Assembly (NCBI RefSeq): GCF_000613245.1
Contig: NZ_HG964938.1
Span: 153,928 to 217,927, forward strand
Reading direction: 5' to 3'
Source: Mycobacterium asiaticum DSM 44297
Lineage (GTDB): Bacteria > Actinomycetota > Actinomycetes > Mycobacteriales > Mycobacteriaceae
DNA length: 64,000 nucleotides
Position numbers and translations under genes: made by a program. Below, one piece after another: positions 1-7,823 of this stretch. Position 1 is the first letter of the stretch; each line of letters begins with the position of its first letter. Below the pieces are notes generated by a model. It was not told the DNA's origin. It ran no database searches and worked only from the letters and a program-made list of their open reading frames with translations.

Positions 1-411
1 CAGATCCTGCGTGACCGGGTCGAGTTCCTCGGTCTCCTCGATGCTCTTGCGGAGATCTTCGATGACCCCGGTGTAGACCAGGTCCAGTGCGGCCAAGTGG
101 GACTGCACGCAGTCACGGCCGATCGAGTAGTCGTCCCAGGTACGGTCCCGCACGATCGCGCCAGGGGTGCCCTCGGGTGAACCGCCCAGCGCCGCAATGC
201 GCTCGGCGACCTCGTCGGCGTACTCTCGGACCGTCTTCACCTGTGGGTCCAGCATCTCGTGCACACCGATGAAGTTCGGGCCAACCACATTCCAGTGCAC
301 GTGCTTGAGCGTCAGATGAAGATCGTTGTAGGTGCTCAGTTGCTTCTGCAGCAGCTCGGTGAGCCGCACTCCCTGCTTGTCGGTCAAGCCCGGAATTGTG
401 AACTGCGCCAT
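1..411 (-). CDS. dps: Dps family DNA-binding ferritin-like protein (3' end cut by window)
   Basis: The visible 137 residues are the N-terminal three quarters of a Dps protein, a dodecameric cage that oxidises and stores iron with peroxide and binds DNA in stationary phase. The HVHWNVVGPNFIGVHE segment holds the His residues of the inter-subunit ferroxidase site, and the following DPQ...ADEVAERI segment holds its acidic partners. It closely resembles mycobacterial Dps as remembered from M. smegmatis. The ATG at 411 is preceded by an AGGAG ribosome binding site. The reading frame is open to base 1, so the C-terminal tail, important for assembly and DNA binding in mycobacterial Dps, lies outside the window. 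Confidence 0.93.
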   Translation of the reverse strand, partial: MAQFTIPGLTDKQGVRLTELLQKQLSTYNDLHLTLKHVHWNVVGPNFIGVHEMLDPQVKTVREYADEVAERIAALGGSPEGTPGAIVRDRTWDDYSIGRDCVQSHLAALDLVYTGVIEDLRKSIEETEELDPVTQDL

Positions 412-497
412 GGATTTCTCTCCTGATTTCGCCTGCACGGTTTCTACTCTTCGCTTGGGTACCCGATGGCCCGGTCCCTAATCGCTGCGCAAAACCG

Positions 498-1409
498 CTA
501 CAGAAAGCGGATGTGCTGCACCGGCAGTCGGGCGCCGCGGCGGGGCTCGTAGGCCAGTCCGCTGGCTTCCAGCAACCGGACCACGCGGTGCCGGTGGGGC
601 CGCATCGGCTCGAGCAGCTCGAGCATTCCGGCGTCGTCGACGGGTCGGCCGATCAGCGTCCAGCCGATCATCTTCGGGACGTGGTAGTCGCCGACAGACA
701 CCGCATCGGCGTCACCGAATGCCCGCTGGGCGGTCTCGGCCGCGGTCCACACGCCGACTCCAGGCAGGGTCATCAGCGCCGCGCGGGCCTGGGCAGACGG
801 CACCGACACCAGCCGTTCCAGTGCTGACGCTCGGCGGGCAGCGCCCACCACCGTCTGCGCCCGCCCGGGGTCGACATTGGCCAGATGGAACTCCCAGGAC
901 GGGATGTGGCGCCACGTGTGCGCCGACGGCGGCACCCGCATGCCGTCCGGCGCCGGACCAGGTGCCGGAGTCCCGTATTTGGTCACCAGCACCCGCCAGG
1001 ACCGGAAGGCGTCCGCGCCGGGCACCCGCTGCTCGATGATCGCCGGGATCAGTGCCTCCAGCACCCGGCCCGTTCGGCCCAGCCGCAGGTGCGGTACGCG
1101 TTGATGTGCCGCGGCGACGGTCGGATGGTGCGCGACGAAATCCGAGTCGTCGTCGTCGGCGCCGAGCAGCGCGGGCAGTGACTCGAGAAACTCGGCCGCT
1201 CCGCTGCCCCATGCCGAGCAATCCACTTCGGCGACGCCCGCACGACTGATCCGCGCCGTCACCGGGCCGCTGGACAGCAGGCTGGTCCGCCAGATTGTGC
1301 CGTCGCCCGCGGCCCGAAAACACGGGTCCCGGGGACCCCGCCGCAGCGGCGCCAGGGTATGGCCGAAGCTGACCGCGCCGGGGAGCGTGACGGTTCGCGC
1401 GATGGTCAA
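498..1409 (-). CDS. HhH-GPD family DNA glycosylase (AlkA/3-methyladenine type)
   Basis: About 303 aa. The C-terminal half carries the helix-hairpin-helix LPGVGVWTAAETAQRAF followed by VGDYHVPK, whose Asp is the expected catalytic residue of HhH-GPD base excision glycosylases. The enzyme should remove alkylated purines from DNA. It matches the size and position of M. tuberculosis Rv0142 as remembered. The frame stays open upstream to 1526, but that part reads like non-coding sequence and would overlap the divergent gene. I chose TTG at 1409, just before TIARTVTLPG, with a GGAG about 12 nt upstream. The start is less certain than the function. Confidence 0.85.
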   Translation of the reverse strand: MTIARTVTLPGAVSFGHTLAPLRRGPRDPCFRAAGDGTIWRTSLLSSGPVTARISRAGVAEVDCSAWGSGAAEFLESLPALLGADDDDSDFVAHHPTVAAAHQRVPHLRLGRTGRVLEALIPAIIEQRVPGADAFRSWRVLVTKYGTPAPGPAPDGMRVPPSAHTWRHIPSWEFHLANVDPGRAQTVVGAARRASALERLVSVPSAQARAALMTLPGVGVWTAAETAQRAFGDADAVSVGDYHVPKMIGWTLIGRPVDDAGMLELLEPMRPHRHRVVRLLEASGLAYEPRRGARLPVQHIRFL

Positions 1410-1513
1410 CCCGGTGCTTCTCCTATCCGATAGCCGAACGGTTGTCCGTTTCCTGGCGTCATCGATTGACCCCCAACTATGTCGCAAGTCAGGATGACGT
1501 TTGTGATGACGCC

Positions 1514-1903
1514 GTGACGACGCCATTTGACGACCCGCAGGCTGAACTCGCGTGGATGTTCCTGCAGAACCTGTGCCAGGGCGGAGACTTGGAAGAGGGC
1601 TTCGCGCTGCTGGCCGACGACTTCACCTACTGGAGCATCGTCACTCGTAGGACTCTGGACAAGGAGACGATGCGCCGGGCCAACGAGCGGCGCATGCAGG
1701 TCTTCGACGTCAGTCACATCGACCTCCTCCGCTGCGTCAACGAGGGGGAGACGGTAGTGATCGAGGGGCAGACGGAAGGTGTAACCGGCGACGGCGCGAA
1801 GTACGAGAGTCCCTTCGTCTGCATCTTCGAGACGCGCGACGGCATGATCACCTCGCTGCGGGAATACAGCGACACTCAATCGTTCGCGCGGATGTTCTCC
1901 TGA
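1514..1903 (+). CDS. SnoaL/NTF2-like nuclear transport factor 2 family protein
   Basis: A 129-residue single-domain protein with an NTF2/SnoaL-like cone fold pattern: an N-terminal helix (AELAWMFLQNLCQGGDLEEGFALL), then alternating strands ending in SLREYSDTQSFARMF. Members of this fold are small isomerases, hydrolases or polyketide cyclases, or have no known activity, and no catalytic residues can be assigned. The GTG at 1514 is preferred to an upstream in-frame ATG at 1442, which would add a low-complexity extension overlapping the divergent glycosylase promoter. Position suggests orthology to M. tuberculosis Rv0141c. Confidence 0.75.
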   Translation: MTTPFDDPQAELAWMFLQNLCQGGDLEEGFALLADDFTYWSIVTRRTLDKETMRRANERRMQVFDVSHIDLLRCVNEGETVVIEGQTEGVTGDGAKYESPFVCIFETRDGMITSLREYSDTQSFARMFS

Positions 1904-1921
1904 GCGCCTACTAGGGGGCTG

Positions 1922-2296
1922 CTATACGAGGGTGATCTCGGCCTTGTTCGGGTAGAAGGCAACGTACCCGGCGATCGCGGCCACCGCGGGATAGGGCTGT
2001 TCGTAGGTCCAGATCGCATCCGCCACCGTGTCGCCGGCCGTCGTGGTCACGCTGTAGTAACTGGCTTCGCCCTTGAACGGGCAATAGCTGCTGGTGTCGG
2101 TGCGTGTCAGCCGATCTTGCACCACATCTGCGAGCGGAATGTATTGCACCACGGGCAAACTCGCCTCTCGCAACGCCAGCGCAGCGGTGGTGTCGGCGAT
2201 AAGTTCGCCGTTGACGCGCACCTGTACCCGGCTTGGGTTGGGCTCGATGGTGATGGGGTGCCCGGCATTGGGCTCTTTGATCTCCGGATGGCTCAT
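1922..2296 (-). CDS. DUF427 domain-containing protein
   Basis: A 124-aa protein of the DUF427 family, recognised from the PSRVQVRVNGELIADT start and the YCPFKGEASYYSV core with the downstream WTYEQPYPA motif. The family has no firmly established reaction. It corresponds to M. tuberculosis Rv0140 by sequence feel and position. ATG 2296 is used, with a GAGAGGTG element 12-17 nt upstream. A GTG five codons earlier (2311) is possible. It converges with the NTF2-like gene across an 18-bp gap. Confidence 0.85.
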   Translation of the reverse strand: MSHPEIKEPNAGHPITIEPNPSRVQVRVNGELIADTTAALALREASLPVVQYIPLADVVQDRLTRTDTSSYCPFKGEASYYSVTTTAGDTVADAIWTYEQPYPAVAAIAGYVAFYPNKAEITLV

Positions 2297-2321
2297 GGTT
2301 ATCTGCAACACCTCTCGTCGG

Positions 2322-3149
2322 TCAGCATTCCCGGCCGAATGCGTAGCGGTGATACTGCGCCATGTTGCGCAGTGCCGGTACCGCGGACATGGCGCGCCCC
2401 AGCAGGCGCATCGGGGCGGACACGAGTTCGAAGGTGTCGCTGTCGAACACCGACTGCCACAGCAGCAGTCGCAAGCCCGGCACAGCGTCCAAGATGTCGG
2501 CGGGCGTGTCGATCCCCCAGTGCAGGATCGAGCCGGAGCGACGGACGACGGAATTGATCACCTGTGTCCTGATCCCGAACGTGTTGAACGCGTCGAACTG
2601 CAGTTCACCCGACCCGAACCGGTCGACGACGCGACGCAGCAACGTCAATCCGTCTTCCTTGGTCAGGTACATCGTCAGGCCCTCGCCGATGAACAGGGCA
2701 GGGCGGTCCGCCGGGATCTCAGCCAGCCAGCCCGAATCTGTCACCGACGCCGGCAATGTCACGCAGCCGGCCCGTTCCGGATAAATCCGGTTGCGCAGCT
2801 CGATCACCTCTGGGTAGTCGACGTCGTACCAGCGCACCCCCGGACCCGGGTCGATGCGGAATATCCGGGCATCCAGCCCGCACCCAACGTGGAGCACGAC
2901 GGCCTCGTCGTGGACGGCGAGGAATTGACGCACCCAGCTGTCGAAGTGGGCGGTCCGGATCGCCACCGACGGTGCCCGGCGCGGCGTGATGGTGGTTACG
3001 CCCCAGTCATAGTCGATGCGCGCCACCGCCGCCTTCGCATACTGGTCCCGCAGGATCGGATGTGGCGCGTCGGCATCGAGTGCCTTGGCGTACAACGTCG
3101 CAAGCATGGTCTGCGGCGGCCCGTTGAAGTCGACGTGAACCCGGTCCAC
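2322..3149 (-). CDS. Class I SAM-dependent methyltransferase (leucine carboxyl methyltransferase-like family)
   Basis: A 275-aa protein with the SAM-binding motif VLHVGCGLDARIFRI at about residues 86-100, the acidic motif WYDVDYPEVIELR, and GEGLTMYLT. This is the layout of the large mycobacterial family of putative O-methyltransferases related to LCMT/tetracenomycin methyltransferases. The substrate is unknown. The GTG start follows the stop of the upstream TetR gene by 10 bp, so the two form a two-gene operon and the regulator probably controls the methyltransferase. Confidence 0.85.
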   Translation of the reverse strand: MDRVHVDFNGPPQTMLATLYAKALDADAPHPILRDQYAKAAVARIDYDWGVTTITPRRAPSVAIRTAHFDSWVRQFLAVHDEAVVLHVGCGLDARIFRIDPGPGVRWYDVDYPEVIELRNRIYPERAGCVTLPASVTDSGWLAEIPADRPALFIGEGLTMYLTKEDGLTLLRRVVDRFGSGELQFDAFNTFGIRTQVINSVVRRSGSILHWGIDTPADILDAVPGLRLLLWQSVFDSDTFELVSAPMRLLGRAMSAVPALRNMAQYHRYAFGREC

Positions 3150-3159
3150 CCGCGCCAGC

Positions 3160-3771
3160 TTAGGCCCGCAGACCAGCCAGGATCATCTCCGCGAAGGTGT
3201 CGCCGATCTCGGTCAGCGTGTTGCGCCCGCCCGGGACGTACCAACGATGGATCCAGTTGTGCATGCCCAGGATGCCGAGCATGACCAGGCGCGGGTCCAG
3301 ATCGGCGCGGAACACCCCGGACCTGATCCCCTCGGTGACGATGGCGGCCAGTGTCTTGCCGTAGGCATCGGCGTTGGCGACGATGTCTCGTGCCTCGAAA
3401 GTGGCCGCCAGATACTGACTTTCGCTGAACAGCAAGAAGAGCTCCGGGTGTTCGGTGAGGCCTTCGACGAAGGCGCGCAAGGCATAGCGAAGCTTCTCGT
3501 CGGCCGCCAGATTCGACGCAAGTGCCTCGCCGCAGCGCCGCGTCATCTGGTAAGCCGGTTGTTCGATCAACGCGACGAACAACTCCTCCTTGGACCGGAC
3601 ATAGGAGCATAGTGAGGCGCGGTCGATGCCCACCTCGATGGCGACGTCTTCCAGCCGGGCCCGCGCGAACCCTTCCCGACGGAACAATTCGATCGCGACT
3701 TTTCGGATCAGCTGCCAACGTTCGTCGTCGGCACGGCGCGCGTTGTCGCTTTGCTGGCTTGCGACTGAAAT
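3160..3771 (-). CDS. TetR family transcriptional regulator, non-canonical (ATT) start proposed
   Basis: TetR repressor of about 203 aa. The helix-turn-helix reads LEDVAIEVGIDRASLCSYVRSKEELF, and the ligand domain follows. The first DNA-binding helix (ERWQLIRKVAIELFRREGF) is intact but lies upstream of the first canonical start, TTG 3687. Between that TTG and the upstream in-frame stop there is no ATG, GTG or TTG. An ATT at 3771 has an AGGGGGA Shine-Dalgarno sequence five bases away and gives a full-length protein, so I propose it. A mutated start codon or a sequence error is the alternative. It is co-oriented with the methyltransferase 10 bp downstream. Confidence 0.7.
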   Translation of the reverse strand: MSVASQQSDNARRADDERWQLIRKVAIELFRREGFARARLEDVAIEVGIDRASLCSYVRSKEELFVALIEQPAYQMTRRCGEALASNLAADEKLRYALRAFVEGLTEHPELFLLFSESQYLAATFEARDIVANADAYGKTLAAIVTEGIRSGVFRADLDPRLVMLGILGMHNWIHRWYVPGGRNTLTEIGDTFAEMILAGLRA

Positions 3772-3929
3772 CTTGGTCCCCCTACGCCGTCGGCACCGAC
3801 CAATTTATCAAGCCAGGTCGACAGTGGCGCTACTTTGCCCCATCTGCCAATCTGTATGTTGACCGCCGTCTCGAAACGGGCTCGGCCGGCGGTACATCCG
3901 GCGGGCGACCATAGGGACATCCGGGCAAG

Positions 3930-5699
3930 ATGGCGCAGGTTGACTTAAGTGACGCTAGGCCCTCGCTCGACGCGCTGACCGCCTCCGCACCCGAGCGACA
4001 GCCAGCCGAATTCGAACGCCTGCACGCGTTGGCTTCCTTTGCGGTGCTCGATACCCCGGCGGAGAAGGTGTTCGACGACCTCACCGCCCTCGCCGCGCAC
4101 GTCTGCGCCGCGCCAATCGCGTTGATAAGCCTGGTCGATGCCGAACGGCACTGGTTCAAGTCCAGGCGCGGGTTCGACCTGACCGAGGTCCCCCGCCGGC
4201 ACTTCTTCTGTGCGCACGCGCTGCACAGCCCGGAGCCGCTGACCGTTGCCGACGCCCGGCTCGATCCACGCTTCGCCGCCAGCCCCCTGGTAGCCGACGG
4301 GCCGCGGTTGCGCTTCTACGCCGGTGCCCCGCTGCGTACCAGCGACGGGTATGTCCTGGGCACATTGTGCGTGCTCGACACCGAGCCGCGGGTGCTCGGT
4401 GACACCGCGCGCCGGTTCCTGACGATGCTCGCGGACCAGGTGATCAGCCAACTGGAGATGCGCCGGCAGGGCGCGGCGCTGCGCCAACAGCAACGGATGC
4501 TGGCCGCCGTGCTGGAGCACACGGACGTCCTGATCTACGCCAAGGACGTCGACGGGCGCTTCGTGATGTCCAACGCCGCCCTGCAGCGCGTGACGCAGGT
4601 ACCCGGAGGAATGCTCGGCCGCACCGACCACGAGCTGTTCCCCAGCGACGAGGCCGACGAATACCGCCGCCATGACACGCATATCATGGCCACCCGGGAA
4701 CGGCAGGTATTCACCGAGGATCTGGTTCATTCCGACGGGACCACGCACCGGTACCGGTCCACCAAGTTCCCGTTGATCAACGAAGCCGGCGAGGTCATTG
4801 GCATCGGCGGGGTGTCGACGGACGTCACCGAACTCGACGCAGCGCGGGCGGCGCACGAGGCGGCCGAGCAACGTTGGCGTGCGTTGATCGAAGAGTCCCC
4901 CGTTGCGATGGCCGTGGTCGGCGCCGACGGGCAGGTTGCCTACGCCAATCCGCAAGCGATCGCGATGTGCGGGATGGACGCCGGGGCACGCGTCTCGAGG
5001 CGGTCCGCGTTTGACTTTCTCCCCGCCGGCGGCCGCGGCGGCGGCCAGGAACTGCTGGCCCGGCTGCTGGCGGGCGGGGCGCCACTGCGGGGGCACCAGA
5101 GCGCGCTGCAGTGCGCGGATGGAACCCGGGTGACCGCGGAGATCAACGCCACGTTGATCACCTACCGCGGTCTGCCGGCGGTGTTGCTGGAAATGCGGGA
5201 CGTGACCGCCGCGGCCGCTGCCCGGGCGGCGCTGGAGCATTCCGCCTCGACGGATCCGCTGACTGGCCTGCTGAATCGCCGCGGCTGGGATTCGAGTCTT
5301 TCGGCGCTGCTGCCGCACGTGCGTCAGGACGCTGCCCCCTGGGTGATTGCGCTGCTCGACTTCGACCATTTCAAGGCGTACAACGACGCCCACGGACACT
5401 CGCAGGGCGACGAGTTATTGCGCATCTTCGCCGGCACCGCCCGTTCCTCGCTTCGGGCGCATGACCTTTTCGCGCGCTGGGGGGGTGAGGAATTCATCCT
5501 GGCCCTTCCCGAGACGCCTCCGGAGGAGACCACCGGCATCCTCAATCGCATCCGCGCATGCATTCCCGCGGGCCAGACCTGCTCCGTCGGGTACACCACT
5601 TGGCTACCGCCGGAAGCGCTCACCCATGCGGTGAACCGCGCCGACGCCGCCCTCTACCAGGCGAAGACGCTGGGCCGCGACCGGATCGAACGCGCCTGA
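3930..5699 (+). CDS. Diguanylate cyclase with GAF-PAS-PAS-GGDEF architecture
   Basis: 589 aa. A GAF domain (about 30-180, with the PLRTSDGYVLGTLCVLD motif) is followed by two PAS domains (about 190-305 and 315-430) and a GGDEF domain (about 440-589). The active site reads RWGGEEFILALPE and the substrate segment DHFKAYNDAHGHSQGDELL, so all residues for making c-di-GMP from two GTP are present. An RAHD five residues before GGEEF matches the RxxD product-inhibition I-site. No membrane segments are visible, so it is a cytosolic sensor, probably of a small ligand or redox/light signal. It stands alone, with the epimerase converging downstream. Confidence 0.92.
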   Translation: MAQVDLSDARPSLDALTASAPERQPAEFERLHALASFAVLDTPAEKVFDDLTALAAHVCAAPIALISLVDAERHWFKSRRGFDLTEVPRRHFFCAHALHSPEPLTVADARLDPRFAASPLVADGPRLRFYAGAPLRTSDGYVLGTLCVLDTEPRVLGDTARRFLTMLADQVISQLEMRRQGAALRQQQRMLAAVLEHTDVLIYAKDVDGRFVMSNAALQRVTQVPGGMLGRTDHELFPSDEADEYRRHDTHIMATRERQVFTEDLVHSDGTTHRYRSTKFPLINEAGEVIGIGGVSTDVTELDAARAAHEAAEQRWRALIEESPVAMAVVGADGQVAYANPQAIAMCGMDAGARVSRRSAFDFLPAGGRGGGQELLARLLAGGAPLRGHQSALQCADGTRVTAEINATLITYRGLPAVLLEMRDVTAAAAARAALEHSASTDPLTGLLNRRGWDSSLSALLPHVRQDAAPWVIALLDFDHFKAYNDAHGHSQGDELLRIFAGTARSSLRAHDLFARWGGEEFILALPETPPEETTGILNRIRACIPAGQTCSVGYTTWLPPEALTHAVNRADAALYQAKTLGRDRIERA

Positions 5700-5717
5700 G
5701 TCGGTTTCGCCACGGCG

Positions 5718-6740
5718 CTAGCCGGAGCGGCTCTTGCCCTTGCGCATGTCCGCCCAGAAGCGCGCCGCTTGGCGAATCGATTCCTCCACCGGACGCGGCT
5801 GCCAGCCCAGCTCGCGAACCGCCTTGCCGTGGTCGACATGGGCTTCGGCGCGCATCATCCGTACCGAGTCGAGGCTCAGTTCGGCGTCCGTGCCGGTGAG
5901 ACGGGCCCGCAGGCTGCCCATCGCGCCGAGGGCGTACAGCACCGGCACCGGGATCGACCGTTGCGGCGGCGGCACCCCCGCCTCGTCGGCGGCGATGCGC
6001 ACCACATCGCTCAGCGGGATCATCCGTTCAGAGATCAAATACTTCTCGCCGTTGCGACCGCGCTCGGCGGCCAGGATCATCGCCCGGGCGGCATCGTCGA
6101 CACCCACGACTTCCAGTTGGATGTCCTTCATCAGGAATGGGAGCTTGCCGAAGACGGCACCCGCGATGAACGCGCCGTGCGGCGTTCGGCCCCAGTCGCC
6201 GGCGCCGTAGGTCGTCGAGACGCACATAGCGACGGCGGGCAGGCCATGGTCAGCGACATACCGCAGCACCAGATCCTCGGCCTGCACCCGGGATTGGACA
6301 TAGGGAGTGACCTTGCGGTCCGGGCCGATCCGGTCGGATTCGGTGGCCACGTGGCCATGCCGACGATCCACCGTCGCGTAGGTGCTGGTGAACACAAATC
6401 TGCGCAGGCCGGCCGCGACCGGCTCTTGTACGGCCACGTCCAGCACGTTGCGCAGGCCCTCGACGTTGGTACGGAACAGCGGCGCGGGGTCGCGCAACCA
6501 CGCACGGGTGTCCACGACGCAGTAGTAGACGTCGTCGCAACCGGCCATCGCCTCCCGCACCGTGTCGGTGTCGAAAACGTCGCCCTGAAAACGGGTGACG
6601 TCCAGATCGTCGATCGCGCGGGTATTCGCCGTCGGGCGCACCATTACTCGCACCTGGTTGCCGTCCTCGACGAGCAGGCGAGTGACATGCGACCCGAGAA
6701 AACCGTTGGCACCGATCACCAGTTTCGTTGTGCCGCTCAC
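5718..6740 (-). CDS. NAD-dependent epimerase/dehydratase (extended SDR)
   Basis: 340 aa with an N-terminal Rossmann motif (VIGANGFLGSHVTRLL), an extended SDR related to dihydroflavonol reductase and 3-beta-HSD-type enzymes. It resembles M. tuberculosis Rv0139. The catalytic Tyr segment is YVQSRVQAEDLV, so the usual YxxxK Lys is Arg here. The GTG start overlaps the TGA of the upstream SnoaL-like gene by four bases, which suggests translational coupling. Substrate unknown. Confidence 0.85.
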   Translation of the reverse strand: MSGTTKLVIGANGFLGSHVTRLLVEDGNQVRVMVRPTANTRAIDDLDVTRFQGDVFDTDTVREAMAGCDDVYYCVVDTRAWLRDPAPLFRTNVEGLRNVLDVAVQEPVAAGLRRFVFTSTYATVDRRHGHVATESDRIGPDRKVTPYVQSRVQAEDLVLRYVADHGLPAVAMCVSTTYGAGDWGRTPHGAFIAGAVFGKLPFLMKDIQLEVVGVDDAARAMILAAERGRNGEKYLISERMIPLSDVVRIAADEAGVPPPQRSIPVPVLYALGAMGSLRARLTGTDAELSLDSVRMMRAEAHVDHGKAVRELGWQPRPVEESIRQAARFWADMRKGKSRSG

Positions 6741-7243
6741 GAAGTGCCGCCGTACTGCTTCAGAAATTGCGCCGCGTCGTCGTCCAGGTTGCCGTGTTCC
6801 CGCGCTTTATGGCACCACTTCAGTGCGGCCTGCACGAAGCGCAGCGGGTTGTAGATGTCCTCCTGCTGGCGCCACAGCCCGTCACCGGCGTAGGTGATGA
6901 TCGAGATGTTGGTCGCGGTGATCACGCTGCCGTCGCCCGGGTCGCGCATCGGGTTGTCCAGTTCCATGATGATGCGCCCGGTGGGCTCGTCGATGACCGA
7001 CCACAGTGAGGGGAACTCCACCATGTGGCTGCCCGGGAACGACGTCATCGTGCGCTGGATCCAGCTCCGCACTTCGTCGCGGCCGTTCATGGTGCCCGCC
7101 GCGTGCTCGATGTAGAGCACGTCGGGTGTGTAGTGCTGTACCCAGGCGTTCCAGTCGTGTGTTTGCGCGGCTTGCGCGACCGTTTCCTCGAATTTTTCGA
7201 AGGCGGCCGCCAGTTCGCCGCGCGGGAATTTCGGGCCGCTCAC
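6737..7243 (-). CDS. SnoaL-like (NTF2 fold) protein coupled to the epimerase
   Basis: 168 aa, NTF2-like fold, matching M. tuberculosis Rv0138 in sequence feel and place. The segment WNAWVQHYTPDVLYIEHAAG and the conserved IYNPLRFVQAALKWC tail are typical of this family, which accompanies SDR-type genes. The frame is open far upstream into the divergent msrA gene. The GTG at 7243 (SGPKFPRGEL) is chosen because it matches the remembered orthologue and has GAGGTGG upstream. GTG 7255 is possible. Its stop overlaps the epimerase start. Confidence 0.8.
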   Translation of the reverse strand: MSGPKFPRGELAAAFEKFEETVAQAAQTHDWNAWVQHYTPDVLYIEHAAGTMNGRDEVRSWIQRTMTSFPGSHMVEFPSLWSVIDEPTGRIIMELDNPMRDPGDGSVITATNISIITYAGDGLWRQQEDIYNPLRFVQAALKWCHKAREHGNLDDDAAQFLKQYGGTS

Positions 7244-7307
7244 GAGCCGTTCCACCTCACGGGCGGAGTGTAGCCTGGGGGTCCCCGGGCGGGTTAGGAG
7301 GACAGCA

Positions 7308-7823
7308 ATGACGAGCACACAGAAGGCCATCCTGGCCGGTGGCTGTTTCTGGGGCGTGCAGGACCTGATTCGCAAGCAACCCGGGGTGATCGCCACGCGG
7401 GTGGGCTACACCGGTGGCGAGGTCCCGAACGCCACCTACCGCAATCACGGCAACCACGCCGAGGCCGTCGAGATCGTCTTCGACCCGTCGGTTACCGACT
7501 ACCGGACCATCCTGGAGTTCTTCTTCCAGATCCACGACCCGAGCACGCGCAACCGGCAGGGCAACGACCGGGGCCCCAGCTACCGGTCGGCCATCTTCTA
7601 CCTGGACGATGAGCAGAAGCGGGTGGCCTTGGACACCATCGCCGACGTCGATGCGTCCGGCCTGTGGCCCGGCAAAGTGGTGACCGAGGTGAGCCCGGCC
7701 GGGGACTTCTGGGAAGCCGAACCCGAGCACCAGGATTACCTGCAGCGCTACCCCAACGGGTACACCTGCCACTTCGTGCGGCCGGGTTGGAAGCTGCCGC
7801 GCCGCGCAGAGGCCAACCGCTAG
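7308..7823 (+). CDS. msrA: Peptide methionine (S)-S-oxide reductase MsrA
   Basis: 171 aa. The signature GGCFWG near the N-terminus contains the catalytic Cys13, and a Cys in the C-terminal YTCHFVRPGW can act as the resolving Cys. The enzyme repairs oxidised methionine in proteins using thioredoxin. An AGGAGG ribosome binding site precedes ATG 7308. The gene diverges from the SnoaL-epimerase pair across 64 bp and converges with cyp138, sharing a CTAG in which both stop codons lie. Orthologue of M. tuberculosis Rv0137c. Confidence 0.96.
   Translation: MTSTQKAILAGGCFWGVQDLIRKQPGVIATRVGYTGGEVPNATYRNHGNHAEAVEIVFDPSVTDYRTILEFFFQIHDPSTRNRQGNDRGPSYRSAIFYLDDEQKRVALDTIADVDASGLWPGKVVTEVSPAGDFWEAEPEHQDYLQRYPNGYTCHFVRPGWKLPRRAEANR

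Noticed and set aside
3945..5399. A 484-codon minus-strand frame across the diguanylate cyclase gene
   Set aside because: The plus strand has a complete GAF-PAS-PAS-GGDEF protein with all motifs; the antisense frame has none.
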